Shown in pieces: positions 1 to 5,550 of a stretch of 6,345 nucleotides of DNA. The translations under genes and the position numbers were made by a program. The DNA lies in assembly GCA_029934695.1 (NCBI GenBank), contig JAOZLU010000338.1:1197-7541 (forward strand), read 5' to 3'. The notes under the pieces were generated by a model. That model was given only the letters and a program-made list of their open reading frames with translations, searched no databases and was not told where the DNA came from. How positions within the stretch are numbered: position 1 is the stretch's first letter; each line of letters begins with the position of its first letter. The DNA is from Desulfobacterales bacterium (lineage in GTDB: Bacteria > Desulfobacterota > Desulfobacteria > Desulfobacterales > 4be13).

Positions 1-38
1 AAACATCTTGAACTCTTAAGGGTGTTCCCCCCTAATCA

Positions 39-392
39 TCAGGATGAGCGGCACCGGTGCAGCGACTGGTTAGGCTTTCTGACATCGGATACATGATCAT
101 TCACAAAACTTTCCGCCTTGCTGTCCGGTATGAGAGCAATCAGAGAACGCAAAATATTGTTGACAGTTTCGGAATCAGGAAAATATTTGCGAATATCGGG
201 GTCAAGCATGACCGAGCCTTCTTCCGGTTTAAAATAACGGACACTGACCGCTCCGTCATCATCATGAATTCTGACAGAGTGTCCCTGCCTGTAAGCTTTG
301 TAATATTTGCCTCTCACACCCTTCTTTCCTGCAAAATCATATTCGGAAGGCATCCCGTTGTCTGACATGTTTTTTTCGTCTTTATTCTTCAT
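39..392 (-). CDS. Antitoxin-like protein paired with BrnT toxin
   Basis: This 117-residue protein is the probable antitoxin of a type II toxin-antitoxin pair and would act in the cytoplasm by binding and neutralising the upstream toxin. Visible features are the EYDF segment near residue 17, the GVRGKYYKAYRQGH stretch, the VMLDPDIRKYFPDSE stretch (about 61-75) and a VNNILRSLIALIP helix. I know this pattern from small proteins commonly encoded next to BrnT/DUF497 toxins; it is not the classical BrnA ribbon-helix-helix sequence. The last 20 or so residues (from about SFVNDHV on) are basic and polar and look unlike the usual family end, which may reflect a rearranged 3' end. The ATG at 392 overlaps the end of the toxin gene by 11 bp, implying translational coupling. 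An in-frame ATG at 368 (residue 9) could also serve as start. Antitoxin role is inferred from context and resemblance. Confidence 0.8.
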   Translation of the reverse strand: MKNKDEKNMSDNGMPSEYDFAGKKGVRGKYYKAYRQGHSVRIHDDDGAVSVRYFKPEEGSVMLDPDIRKYFPDSETVNNILRSLIALIPDSKAESFVNDHVSDVRKPNQSLHRCRSS

Positions 393-675
393 AGATTTTC
401 CGTTCCGATGCCGCTGCTTTGCGGCAACTTATAATGCGGACGATGATTTTCCCGGTTTTCGCATGTTCTGTATGAACAACAAGCAGCATTCTGTTATGGG
501 AGGATATGCCAATACTTATAAAACGCTCCTCGCTTTCGGAGTGATATTCGTCAGGAAACGTGATCAGAAAAGGATCATTGAACACTGTCTTAGCCTCATC
601 AAAGCTGATCTTGTGTCTTGCGATATTTTTTTGCGCTTTGTTTCTGTCCCATTCAAATATCAGTTTTGTCTTCAT
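382..675 (-). CDS. brnT: BrnT family type II toxin (DUF497)
   Basis: This 97-residue protein is a BrnT-type toxin, a family with a RelE-like fold whose characterised member is a ribonuclease that inhibits translation. The sequence shows the family landmarks in order: FEWDRNKAQKN at the start, HKISFDEAKTVFNDP (about 21-35), the HSESEERFISIGIS strand region, and the C-terminal VRIISCRKAAASERKIYE block that carries the conserved Arg and Glu residues. Length is normal for the family, so the gene looks intact. It lies upstream of and overlaps the antitoxin gene by 11 bp, the usual toxin-first order of brnTA. No good Shine-Dalgarno sequence precedes the ATG at 675; the upstream DNA is very AT-rich, so translation may be inefficient or the start unusual. 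Autoregulation by the toxin-antitoxin complex is known for the family, but I see no convincing operator here. Confidence 0.9.
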   Translation of the reverse strand: MKTKLIFEWDRNKAQKNIARHKISFDEAKTVFNDPFLITFPDEYHSESEERFISIGISSHNRMLLVVHTEHAKTGKIIVRIISCRKAAASERKIYEE

Positions 676-725
676 AAAAATATATATCGGATTTACTAAT
701 TTCTTTTAGAAAGCCTAATCTTTTT

Positions 726-805
726 AGTTAAGCGGCAGCCCGACGGCATACAACTCCCCGTCACGCTGAAGTCTTCCGGTCTGTGACCCGGGGCTGTCCG
801 CTTCA
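726..805. repeat. Long bulged stem-loop element
   Basis: The left arm AAGCGGCAGCCC (730-741) pairs with GGGCTG (791-796) and CCGCTT (798-803), leaving only T797 bulged out. GTT/AAC outside it extends the stem with one further bulge. Inside, GTCAC (760-764) can pair with GTGAC (783-787). The 12-base string AGTTAAGCGGCA recurs at 4051-4062, where it forms part of another hairpin, so this is probably a dispersed structured repeat. An imperfect stem with extrahelical bases recalls integron attC sites, but the core-site polarity is wrong (see rejected list). Function unknown. Confidence 0.5.
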
Positions 806-881
806 ACGGGTGGTTAAATTCTGACTGCGGCACCGGCCTCATATTTTAACCCGCACTCAACTGCATAACTTTTTTATGACC

Positions 882-899
882 GACTGGAATTTTCCAGTC
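882..899. repeat. Perfect 8-bp palindrome
   Basis: GACTGGAA and TTCCAGTC form a perfect 8-bp inverted repeat separated by two T residues. There is no adjoining T-run, so it is unlikely to be an intrinsic terminator. It sits just before the dispersed repeat at 912-939 and may be part of the same genome-wide intergenic repeat mosaic or a dyad binding site. Confidence 0.5.
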
Positions 900-911
900 T
901 CCCATACCATA

Positions 912-939
912 TTTACTGATTATAACGGATTAAGGGGAG
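912..939 (-). repeat. Dispersed 28-bp repeat, copy 1
   Basis: Read on the minus strand this 28-bp stretch matches 5551-5578 (plus strand) at 26 of 28 positions, including a perfect 16-base core AATCCGTTATAATCAG. A shorter piece of the same core occurs at 4012-4024. Copies 1 and 2 are in inverted orientation, with the CTCCCCT end facing inward. The element is non-coding and of unknown function. Confidence 0.65.
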
Positions 940-955
940 CCTCAGACCTGAAACC

Positions 956-1010
956 GTAAAAACCACAGAGAAGCCGCAGAGAAAACAGTAAGAACTCTGT
1001 GCGGATTTTT
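956..1010. terminator. Candidate bidirectional terminator after ligase operon
   Basis: CACAGAG (964-970) pairs perfectly with CTCTGTG (995-1001); on the minus strand this stem is followed at once by GTTTTT, as expected for a terminator of the ligase operon about 120 bases after its stop codon. The alternative pairing CCGC-AGAG (974-981) with CTCT (995-998) and GCGG (1001-1004), with a two-base bulge, is followed on the plus strand by ATTTTT. The minus-strand loop is long (24 bases), so the call is tentative. Confidence 0.35.
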
Positions 1011-1132
1011 CAGTGCCGGATTCGGAAAAACACTGACGGACCCTGAAAGCCCTCTGAATTTAAAAGGAAACCGGTCCTATCCCCAAGCCACCTCGAGCGT
1101 CTGGGCGACAAACATTTTCTTGAAAGCTCTGC

Positions 1133-2569
1133 TTACTGATGTAGCACCCAGCCTTTTTTAATATTGCTCTTTATAAACTGTTTTGTAATCTCCATAATCT
1201 GGGTGTCACTGCCCGATATCCGGATATCCTTTTGCAACGGCTCTTTCCGTTTTGAGCTGAAATTCGTATAATGCATCACATATCCGGGATACTTGGGATC
1301 CACTGTTTCCTTATTTGTCTTGAACACAACAAATTTCTGGACCATAATCTTATCTTTGGCAGTTTTTTTATACACCTCCCTGAACAACACCGTGCTTTCA
1401 GGAAGTTCCTCAGGACTGATATCTTCTTCTGCAAGATAAACCAGATCGGTGATTTGTGAAAACCGGATATCCTCAGGCGTGTTTGACTTGTCCTCACGAA
1501 TTCTTTCAACCATGGGATGGATAAACCGCAGCCCGGGAACAGTATTATAGAGAGAATACCTGTTTCCCTCAAATTTTATCACGTTGTTCAGCAAGGCTTT
1601 CCCATAAGTGTTTTCAGTCATTATGTCATTGCATCCCACCTCAATCACCACCTGGGGGGCAACAAAACGGAAGGCAACGCCCTGATTATCCGTCTCAATA
1701 TACCTCGAATCAACATGTGTCTGAGACAGAATATCAAAAAACTGCTTTCTTTCCTTCTCGCTGAGATAGTTGCCCACCTTTCCGACAATGTGATAGATTC
1801 CCGGTTCCCGCATGAATGCAAAAAGCATTGTTTTTATTTTTTCCTTATGCTCATTGATGCCTTCCACATATCCCACGATGATCGCATCAAATGTGTGCTT
1901 GGGTTTGATTTTGTACATAAACGGCATGTCACCGCGAACCACAAGCCCTTCCGCGCCCTGTTCATCTATCCACCTCTCGGAAAGCTCCTTTATGTCTGCC
2001 TTTGATTTCACAATTTCAGTTTCAACAATATGCGCCTGTCCGGTTTTTGGGAATATTTCCGACATCTTGTTGAATATCACCTCATAAGCGGCTGTTCTCA
2101 GTGTCTGTCCGTCTATTTCAAGAATGTCAAAAAATGCAATTCCGAGCGTGTCAGCCAGTTTTTCATCTGACAGTGCGGCAATCACATCATACACCCGGCT
2201 GCGCTCCCCCTCTTTCTGCATATACAGTTCCGCGCCGGCGATGATCGAAGAAATCTTTTTTTCAATAAGCAGGGATTTTGTTTCTTCAAGACAGGAAAGT
2301 CCTGTTCTCACAGTTCCGGATCTTCCGATCATAAAAATCTGCTCACCGTTAAAAACAATCAGTTGCAGGTGACCGTCAATTTTTTTTGAAACATGGAAAT
2401 TGTTTCCGCTTATTCGGGAGCTTATTTCCTTGGAATTGATCGCATAAAAGCTTCTCCCCAGTCTTTTCTTATATTCAAACGGAAGTTCCCGCAAAGATTC
2501 GTCAACACATTCCAAATCTCCCTGCAGATAACCGTTTGTCTCCTGCATTTTTGAAACATCTGCTTTCAT
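1133..2569 (-). CDS. ATP-dependent DNA/RNA ligase-like nucleotidyltransferase
   Basis: This 478-residue protein has the motif series of covalent nucleotidyltransferases of the ATP-dependent polynucleotide ligase superfamily, which join nucleic-acid ends through a lysyl-AMP intermediate. Motif I is K63-I-D-G66, with K63 the expected AMP-accepting lysine. GRSG (82-85) follows, then E114 in AGAEL, FDIL (147-150) as motif III, EGLVVR (207-212) as motif IV, and KIK (220-222) as motif V. An OB-fold-like region follows (about 225-345), ending in PQVVIEV (305-311). Two oddities are the absence of the Arg/Lys usually found two residues after the motif I glycine (Leu68 here), and an extra C-terminal domain (about 345-478) with a weak WGR-like look near KKGW. 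I cannot decide between DNA and RNA as substrate. It is the last gene of a three-gene operon, 37 bp after its neighbour, and has a strong Shine-Dalgarno sequence. Confidence 0.85.
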   Translation of the reverse strand: MKADVSKMQETNGYLQGDLECVDESLRELPFEYKKRLGRSFYAINSKEISSRISGNNFHVSKKIDGHLQLIVFNGEQIFMIGRSGTVRTGLSCLEETKSLLIEKKISSIIAGAELYMQKEGERSRVYDVIAALSDEKLADTLGIAFFDILEIDGQTLRTAAYEVIFNKMSEIFPKTGQAHIVETEIVKSKADIKELSERWIDEQGAEGLVVRGDMPFMYKIKPKHTFDAIIVGYVEGINEHKEKIKTMLFAFMREPGIYHIVGKVGNYLSEKERKQFFDILSQTHVDSRYIETDNQGVAFRFVAPQVVIEVGCNDIMTENTYGKALLNNVIKFEGNRYSLYNTVPGLRFIHPMVERIREDKSNTPEDIRFSQITDLVYLAEEDISPEELPESTVLFREVYKKTAKDKIMVQKFVVFKTNKETVDPKYPGYVMHYTNFSSKRKEPLQKDIRISGSDTQIMEITKQFIKSNIKKGWVLHQ

Positions 2570-2577
2570 ATCGATAT

Positions 2578-2585
2578 CTCCTCTT
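2578..2585 (-). promoter_or_regulatory. Shine-Dalgarno site of ligase gene
   Basis: Coding-strand AAGAGGAG lies 8 bases upstream of the ATG at 2569. This fixes the ligase start and shows that the gene has its own strong ribosome binding site within the operon. Confidence 0.8.
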
Positions 2586-2606
2586 TAAAAATGATGGATT
2601 CATAAT

Positions 2607-3305
2607 TCACCCCAATTCCTTGAGTTCAAGATTGGTCAGGTGCAGAATCAGACAATAGGCGTCGTCTCTGATGCGCCCTTCGAGGAAGCCGCGGTAGGGA
2701 ACGCCCCCGTCATGGAAAATAAGCGGCTGAATACCTTTCTTTCCGGATCCGACCAGCATCAGCGATTTTTTCTCGTGCAGTTGTTTTGCCATGTCGTACA
2801 GAAAATCATAAGTCAGGCCGTTCACATGTCTGATCTGATATTTTCTGGAAAATACAAACATCCTGACTGCCTCTGATTTCGGGAAAAATTTGCCGCTCCA
2901 CAGCACAGGCGTTTCTGCTTTTATGTTTGCCCGTCCTTTTGTATAAAGGTGCCGGCCTTTCTCGGAACCGTCAGGATTTTTTACGATTTCATAAAGGTCA
3001 ACACTGTAGAGGATACTGTTCTTTTTCGTGACAAAAAGTTTTCTGGCAGATTCCAGCAGTACCCCGACTTTCTCGAAATCAATTTCCGAATCATTGTTCA
3101 TGATTTCTTCTGCCACATTTTCCAGGCTGCCGCATTTCTCAAGAAGAGCCGGCAGATCCTGTTCAACTGTTGATTTCAATATCCTGACATTTATCGGGAC
3201 GGAGCCGTCAGGCAAAACATATTGAATCGCACTCTCCCTCTTTTTTGTCTCAAAGCTGACAGTTGCGTCACGCTTTTTCTCGTTGGCTATGTTTATTGTT
3301 CTCAC
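2607..3305 (-). CDS. Conserved-looking protein of unknown function, ligase operon
   Basis: I do not recognise this protein of about 232 residues. It has no signal peptide or membrane segment and is rich in Lys, Glu and Asp, so it is probably cytoplasmic. The N-terminal part is charged (NEKKRDA, ETKKRES). A glutamate-rich helical middle follows (DLPALLEKCGSLENVAEEIMN), and then a beta-rich C-terminal half with SVDLYEIV, LWSGKFFPKSEAVRMFVF and the block GSGKKGIQPLIFHDGGVPYRG. Glycine-rich GSGKKG superficially recalls a nucleotide-binding loop, but it sits near the C-terminus with no Walker B, so I do not call it one. The open frame extends to a GTG at 3323, which overlaps the upstream stop codon. 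I prefer the GTG at 3305 because AAGGGGGG ends 7 bases before it, whereas 3323 lacks any Shine-Dalgarno. It sits between the acidic-tail protein and the ligase, suggesting a partner in the same nucleic-acid process. Confidence 0.8.
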   Translation of the reverse strand: MRTINIANEKKRDATVSFETKKRESAIQYVLPDGSVPINVRILKSTVEQDLPALLEKCGSLENVAEEIMNNDSEIDFEKVGVLLESARKLFVTKKNSILYSVDLYEIVKNPDGSEKGRHLYTKGRANIKAETPVLWSGKFFPKSEAVRMFVFSRKYQIRHVNGLTYDFLYDMAKQLHEKKSLMLVGSGKKGIQPLIFHDGGVPYRGFLEGRIRDDAYCLILHLTNLELKELG

Positions 3306-3312
3306 TGTTCTG

Positions 3313-3320
3313 CCCCCCTT
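3313..3320 (-). promoter_or_regulatory. Shine-Dalgarno deciding the GTG start at 3305
   Basis: Coding-strand AAGGGGGG is followed by a 7-base spacer and GTG at 3305-3303. It begins at the last base of the upstream gene's TGA stop codon, so translation of the two genes is likely coupled. The G-only core pairs well with the 16S tail if one G-U pair is allowed. Confidence 0.65.
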
Positions 3321-3928
3321 CACATCATGCTGAAATCAATATCATCTTCAAAATCTTCCTCTTCCTCTTCCATGCTGATTTCGGCCATCTGTTCAAATCT
3401 GATAAATTCAAACTGAGAAAGATACCCGATTAAAACAAACAAATTTCCTTTATCTTCAATGAGAAAAGCATGAGAAGCTTCATAACCGGGATGATAGTTG
3501 AAAGAAAATGTGAATATCCCGTCTGTTTTTTTCACCTGTGCCAGGAGTTCTTCTCCGTCTTCCCCGGGTTTCAGGATATACACAGACTCAATACTGTGAT
3601 CCAGAAATTCTTCGGTGGAGACTGTTTTCTCCAACTGAATCGGCTGATCAAAAGAACTTGGAAAGCGTGTAGCAGAGCTTCCGTCTTTATACACCGCTTT
3701 CAGTTTCTTTTTCTCAACCCAGTTTCCATCCTTGTCCAATATGCCGAGGGCCCTGCCTCCTCTGGGAATAATGAAGGAGCCTGACGAATCTATGTCTGCC
3801 TTCACACATACTTCTCCATTGCTGTCATAAGCCTCAGTATCTTTCCATCCGTATAATTTTTTCCTGTCAAGTTTTGTGATGGAAAAAGGATATTCCCTGT
3901 CTGTGTGAAAAATAAGTTGTTTTGCCAT
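3320..3928 (-). CDS. Unknown protein with acidic tail, first gene of ligase operon
   Basis: This 202-residue protein belongs to no family I can name. It has no membrane segment or signal peptide. The body looks beta-rich, with short strands separated by Gly/Asp turns: FHTDREYPFSI, the GWKDTEAYDSNGEV stretch, SFIIPRGGRALGILDKDGNW (51-70), SVYIL (116-120) and FLIEDKGNLFVLIGYLSQFEFIRF (155-178). The end is strongly acidic: five consecutive Glu (187-191), then DFEDDIDF (192-199) and SMM. That end resembles the DFDDDIPF tip of bacterial single-stranded DNA binding protein, except for the three extra residues. The start is an ATG at 3928 with AAGGTGA 5 bases upstream. It leads the operon that ends with the ligase-like gene. 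A structural, adaptor or nucleic-acid-associated role would fit, but this is inference only. Confidence 0.82.
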   Translation of the reverse strand: MAKQLIFHTDREYPFSITKLDRKKLYGWKDTEAYDSNGEVCVKADIDSSGSFIIPRGGRALGILDKDGNWVEKKKLKAVYKDGSSATRFPSSFDQPIQLEKTVSTEEFLDHSIESVYILKPGEDGEELLAQVKKTDGIFTFSFNYHPGYEASHAFLIEDKGNLFVLIGYLSQFEFIRFEQMAEISMEEEEEDFEDDIDFSMM

Positions 3929-3932
3929 GATT

Positions 3933-3939
3933 TCACCTT
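3933..3939 (-). promoter_or_regulatory. Shine-Dalgarno site of the first operon gene
   Basis: Coding-strand AAGGTGA lies just upstream of the ATG at 3928, supporting that start. I could not find a convincing -10/-35 promoter pair in the 100 bases upstream, which are taken up by hairpins. Confidence 0.7.
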
Positions 3940-3990
3940 GTTTACTTATGAATTCCGACTAATTCGGTACTGGAACTTTTCGCTCCGGAG

Positions 3991-4011
3991 TGCCAAACTT
4001 GCAGTTTGGCA
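3991..4011. repeat. Perfect 9-bp stem, 3-base loop hairpin
   Basis: TGCCAAACT and AGTTTGGCA form a perfect stem with loop TGC. It is preceded by the self-complementary CTCCGGAG (3983-3990). There is no T-run on either strand, so it is not a typical terminator. It lies 63 bp upstream of the first gene of the ligase operon and could be a REP-like intergenic repeat or a dyad operator in the operon leader. Confidence 0.55.
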
Positions 4012-4024
4012 TAAATCCGTTATA
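4012..4024 (+). repeat. Partial copy of the dispersed repeat core
   Basis: TAAATCCGTTATA here is identical to 5557-5569, the core of the 28-bp dispersed repeat, but the match stops there. It directly abuts the 3991-4011 hairpin, so hairpin and repeat may have moved or accumulated together. Confidence 0.4.
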
Positions 4025-4035
4025 TAGCTTTTAAC

Positions 4036-4065
4036 AAAAAGGTTGTCCGGAGTTAAGCGGCAACC
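4036..4065 (-). terminator. Intrinsic terminator after the yejB-like gene
   Basis: On the minus strand GGTTGCCG pairs with CGG and CAACC (one bulged A), closing an 8-base loop, and is followed immediately by TTTTTG. It starts about 20 bases after the permease stop codon, so it probably ends that transcript and separates it from the ligase operon. It shares AGTTAAGCGGCA with the element at 726-805. Confidence 0.6.
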
Positions 4066-4084
4066 ACCAGCTTTCAATTTTTTT

Positions 4085-5107
4085 TTACTTAAACTGCACC
4101 CTCGGATCAACAATCGCCACGCAGATATCCGACAAAATATTGCCGATCATCAGAAGCAGGGAGGAGATGACCAGTATCCCAAGAACCACAGGATAATCCC
4201 GCTCCACCACGGATTCATATCCGAGCAGCCCCATGCCGTTAATATTGAACACTTTTTCAATCAGAAATGATCCGCTGAGGATCACGGAAATATTGTTTCC
4301 AAAATGGGTTGCAATGGGAATCAGGCTGTTTCTGAGTGCGTGGCGGAACACCGCTTTTCTGAAAGGCAGCCCCTTTGCAATGGCCGTGCGCACATAATCA
4401 GAAGCCAGATTATCCATGAGCGTGTTTTTCATCAGAAATGTCATTACGGTGAACGAACCGCTCATGTAGGCGATCAGCGGCAGAACTGTATGCCAGACAA
4501 TGTCCTGCGTTTGCTGAATCAGCGTGAAATCCTCAAAATCATCGCTGACAAATCCCCCGAGGGGGAAAATCTCCCAATATGAGGCAAACACCACCAGTAA
4601 CATCACACCGACCACCCATCCGGGAATGGCATAACCGATAAACACAAGGACGGATGATATGTTGTCAAACAGTGTCTTATGCCGGATTGCCTTTGCAATC
4701 CCCAGAGGAATGCATACCCCATAGACCAGCAGAATGGAAATGGTTCCAAAATAGAGGGAGATGGGAATTCTCTCCCTGATCATGTCCCACACAGGATCAT
4801 AATAGCGGGTGGATGTCCCCAGATCTCCTCTCAGGACTTTGCCCAGCCAGAGAAAATAGCTGACAAGAATTGGCTTGTCAAATCCGTAATATTTTTTCAG
4901 GGTCTCAATCTGTTCTTCGGAGAGAGGCTGAGACTGGCCTTCGGCGGATGGGCTGATTCCACCCGCGGTCTGCGCCTGCTGGGCCTGGGCAATCATGCGC
5001 TCAATGGGTCCGCCGGGGACAAACCGGGTGATGGTGAACACCATGACGGTGATGCCGAAGAATGTCGGAATGATCAGCAGGAAACGTCTGAAAAAGTAGG
5101 CTGCCAT
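4085..5107 (-). CDS. yejB: YejB-like ABC transporter permease (peptide/microcin C type)
   Basis: This 340-residue inner-membrane protein is a permease subunit of an oligopeptide-type ABC importer, closest in pattern to YejB of the YejABEF system, which takes up peptides and microcin C. The order of features fits: an N-terminal membrane segment (about 9-30) followed by the APGGP-like VPGGP. The YGFDKPI motif (74-80) is next, then membrane segments near 118-140, 150-177, 205-230, 270-285 and 305-330. The cytoplasmic coupling loop SDYVRTAIAKGLPFRKAVFR (236-255) contacts the ATPase. The end GLLGYE, RDYPV, NILSDI and VDPR is characteristic of YejB. Length is slightly below the usual 360 or so because the periplasmic insert is shorter. 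AAGGA lies 6 bases before the ATG. No yejA, yejE or yejF neighbour is present in the window: downstream is a terminator, upstream a repeat array, so it is an orphan here. Confidence 0.92.
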   Translation of the reverse strand: MAAYFFRRFLLIIPTFFGITVMVFTITRFVPGGPIERMIAQAQQAQTAGGISPSAEGQSQPLSEEQIETLKKYYGFDKPILVSYFLWLGKVLRGDLGTSTRYYDPVWDMIRERIPISLYFGTISILLVYGVCIPLGIAKAIRHKTLFDNISSVLVFIGYAIPGWVVGVMLLVVFASYWEIFPLGGFVSDDFEDFTLIQQTQDIVWHTVLPLIAYMSGSFTVMTFLMKNTLMDNLASDYVRTAIAKGLPFRKAVFRHALRNSLIPIATHFGNNISVILSGSFLIEKVFNINGMGLLGYESVVERDYPVVLGILVISSLLLMIGNILSDICVAIVDPRVQFK

Positions 5108-5113
5108 CGGGGT

Positions 5114-5120
5114 TCCTTCC
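5114..5120 (-). promoter_or_regulatory. Shine-Dalgarno site of the yejB-like gene
   Basis: Coding-strand GGAAGGA lies 6 bases upstream of the ATG at 5107 and supports that start codon. Confidence 0.7.
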
Positions 5121-5199
5121 AGAAAATATGTGTTATTTCAATCTGATAAGCTGTCTGATGCCCTCAGCTCTGACTTGGCCATTTCAACTTTACCTATCA

Positions 5200-5213
5200 C
5201 CGCCTGAAGGCGG
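5200..5213. repeat. REP-like palindrome
   Basis: CCGCCT and AGGCGG are perfectly complementary around a central GA. This short GC-rich palindrome lies at the left border of the 52-bp repeat array and looks like a REP-type intergenic element. Confidence 0.45.
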
Positions 5214-5219
5214 AACTGT

Positions 5220-5516
5220 GGACTGGCCCGAAGCCCGTCAAGCCCCGTAGGGGCGACATATTTGTAGCACCGGAAGGCCCGAAACCCGTCCAAGCCCCGT
5301 AGGGGCGACATGTTTGTAGCACTGAAAAGCCCGAAGCCCGTCAAGCCCCGTAGGGGGCGACATGTTTGTAGCACTGAAAAGCCCGAAGCCCGTCAAGCCC
5401 CGTAGGGGGCGACATGTTTGTAGCACTGAAAAGCCCGAAGCCCGTCAAGCCCCGCAGGGGCGACATGTTTGCAGCACCGGCAGCCTCCAAGCCCCGTAGA
5501 GCGACATGTTTGCAGC
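5220..5516. repeat. Tandem array of ~52-bp palindromic repeats
   Basis: Six direct units lie end to end: 5220-5270, 5271-5322, 5323-5374, 5375-5426, 5427-5477 and a shortened 5478-5516. The third and fourth units are identical over 52 bases. Each carries the core CAAGCCCCGTAGGGGCGACA, with AAGCCCC and GGGGC able to form a hairpin, followed by TGTTTGTAGCAC. The spacing segment TGAAAAGCCCGAAGCCCGT is also repeated, so this is not a CRISPR. Cores of this kind occur as dispersed intergenic repeats in several phyla; the tandem arrangement suggests local amplification. Confidence 0.85.
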
Positions 5517-5543
5517 TACAAATATGCCGCCTCTACGGGGCTT
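5489..5543. repeat. Large imperfect palindrome closing the array
   Basis: The last direct unit and an inverted seventh unit face each other. AAGCCCCGTAGAG (5489-5501) is perfectly complementary to CTCTACGGGGCTT (5531-5543). Pairing then continues inward between CGACATGTTTG and CAAATATGCCG with few mismatches, leaving a CAGCTA loop. No T-run follows on either strand, so I do not call it a terminator. It could extrude as a cruciform. Confidence 0.75.
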
Positions 5544-5550
5544 TACAGGC

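Larger units (their letters stand above)
676..1132. other. Gene-free repeat- and hairpin-rich intergenic region
   Basis: No credible coding sequence is visible on either strand in these roughly 450 bases between the toxin gene and the ligase gene. The region is instead a mosaic of structured pieces: a long bulged stem at 726-805, a palindrome at 882-899, a dispersed repeat at 912-939, hairpins at 964-1010 (possible terminator) and at 1011-1035 (CAGTG/CACTG enclosing CCG/CGG). Near 1084-1118 there is a CAAGCC ... GGGCGACAAACAT stretch that faintly recalls the unit of the array at 5220-5516. No clear promoter for the toxin gene was found. Confidence 0.6.

Noticed and set aside
720..760. Promoter for brnT (TTGTAT, 17 bases, TAACTA on the minus strand)
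   Set aside because: The spacing is right, but the two boxes match the consensus at only about half the positions or fewer and lie inside a hairpin arm. The evidence is too weak to annotate.
39..805. Integron gene cassette with attC sites around the toxin-antitoxin pair
   Set aside because: GCCTAAC at 75-69 (minus) and GCTTAAC near 733-727 (minus) fit the RYYYAAC core, but no matching GTTRRRY partner lies at the right distance. The flanking similarity is inverted rather than direct, so a proper attC cannot be drawn.
1517..2005. Plus-strand open frame of 162 codons inside the ligase gene
   Set aside because: It lies wholly opposite the well-supported ligase coding sequence, lacks a convincing ribosome binding site, and has no recognisable protein features.
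4679..5146. Plus-strand open frame of 155 codons opposite yejB
   Set aside because: It is antisense to a clear YejB-type permease, and its composition is that of a shadow frame.
5138..5426. Minus-strand open frames encoding LQTCRPLRGL-type repeated peptides
   Set aside because: They are translations of the 52-bp repeat units, have no ribosome binding site, and switch frame between units because the period is not a multiple of three. They are not genes.
5220..5516. CRISPR array
   Set aside because: The segments between the cores are themselves repeated, two whole units are identical, and no cas gene is present. There are no unique spacers.
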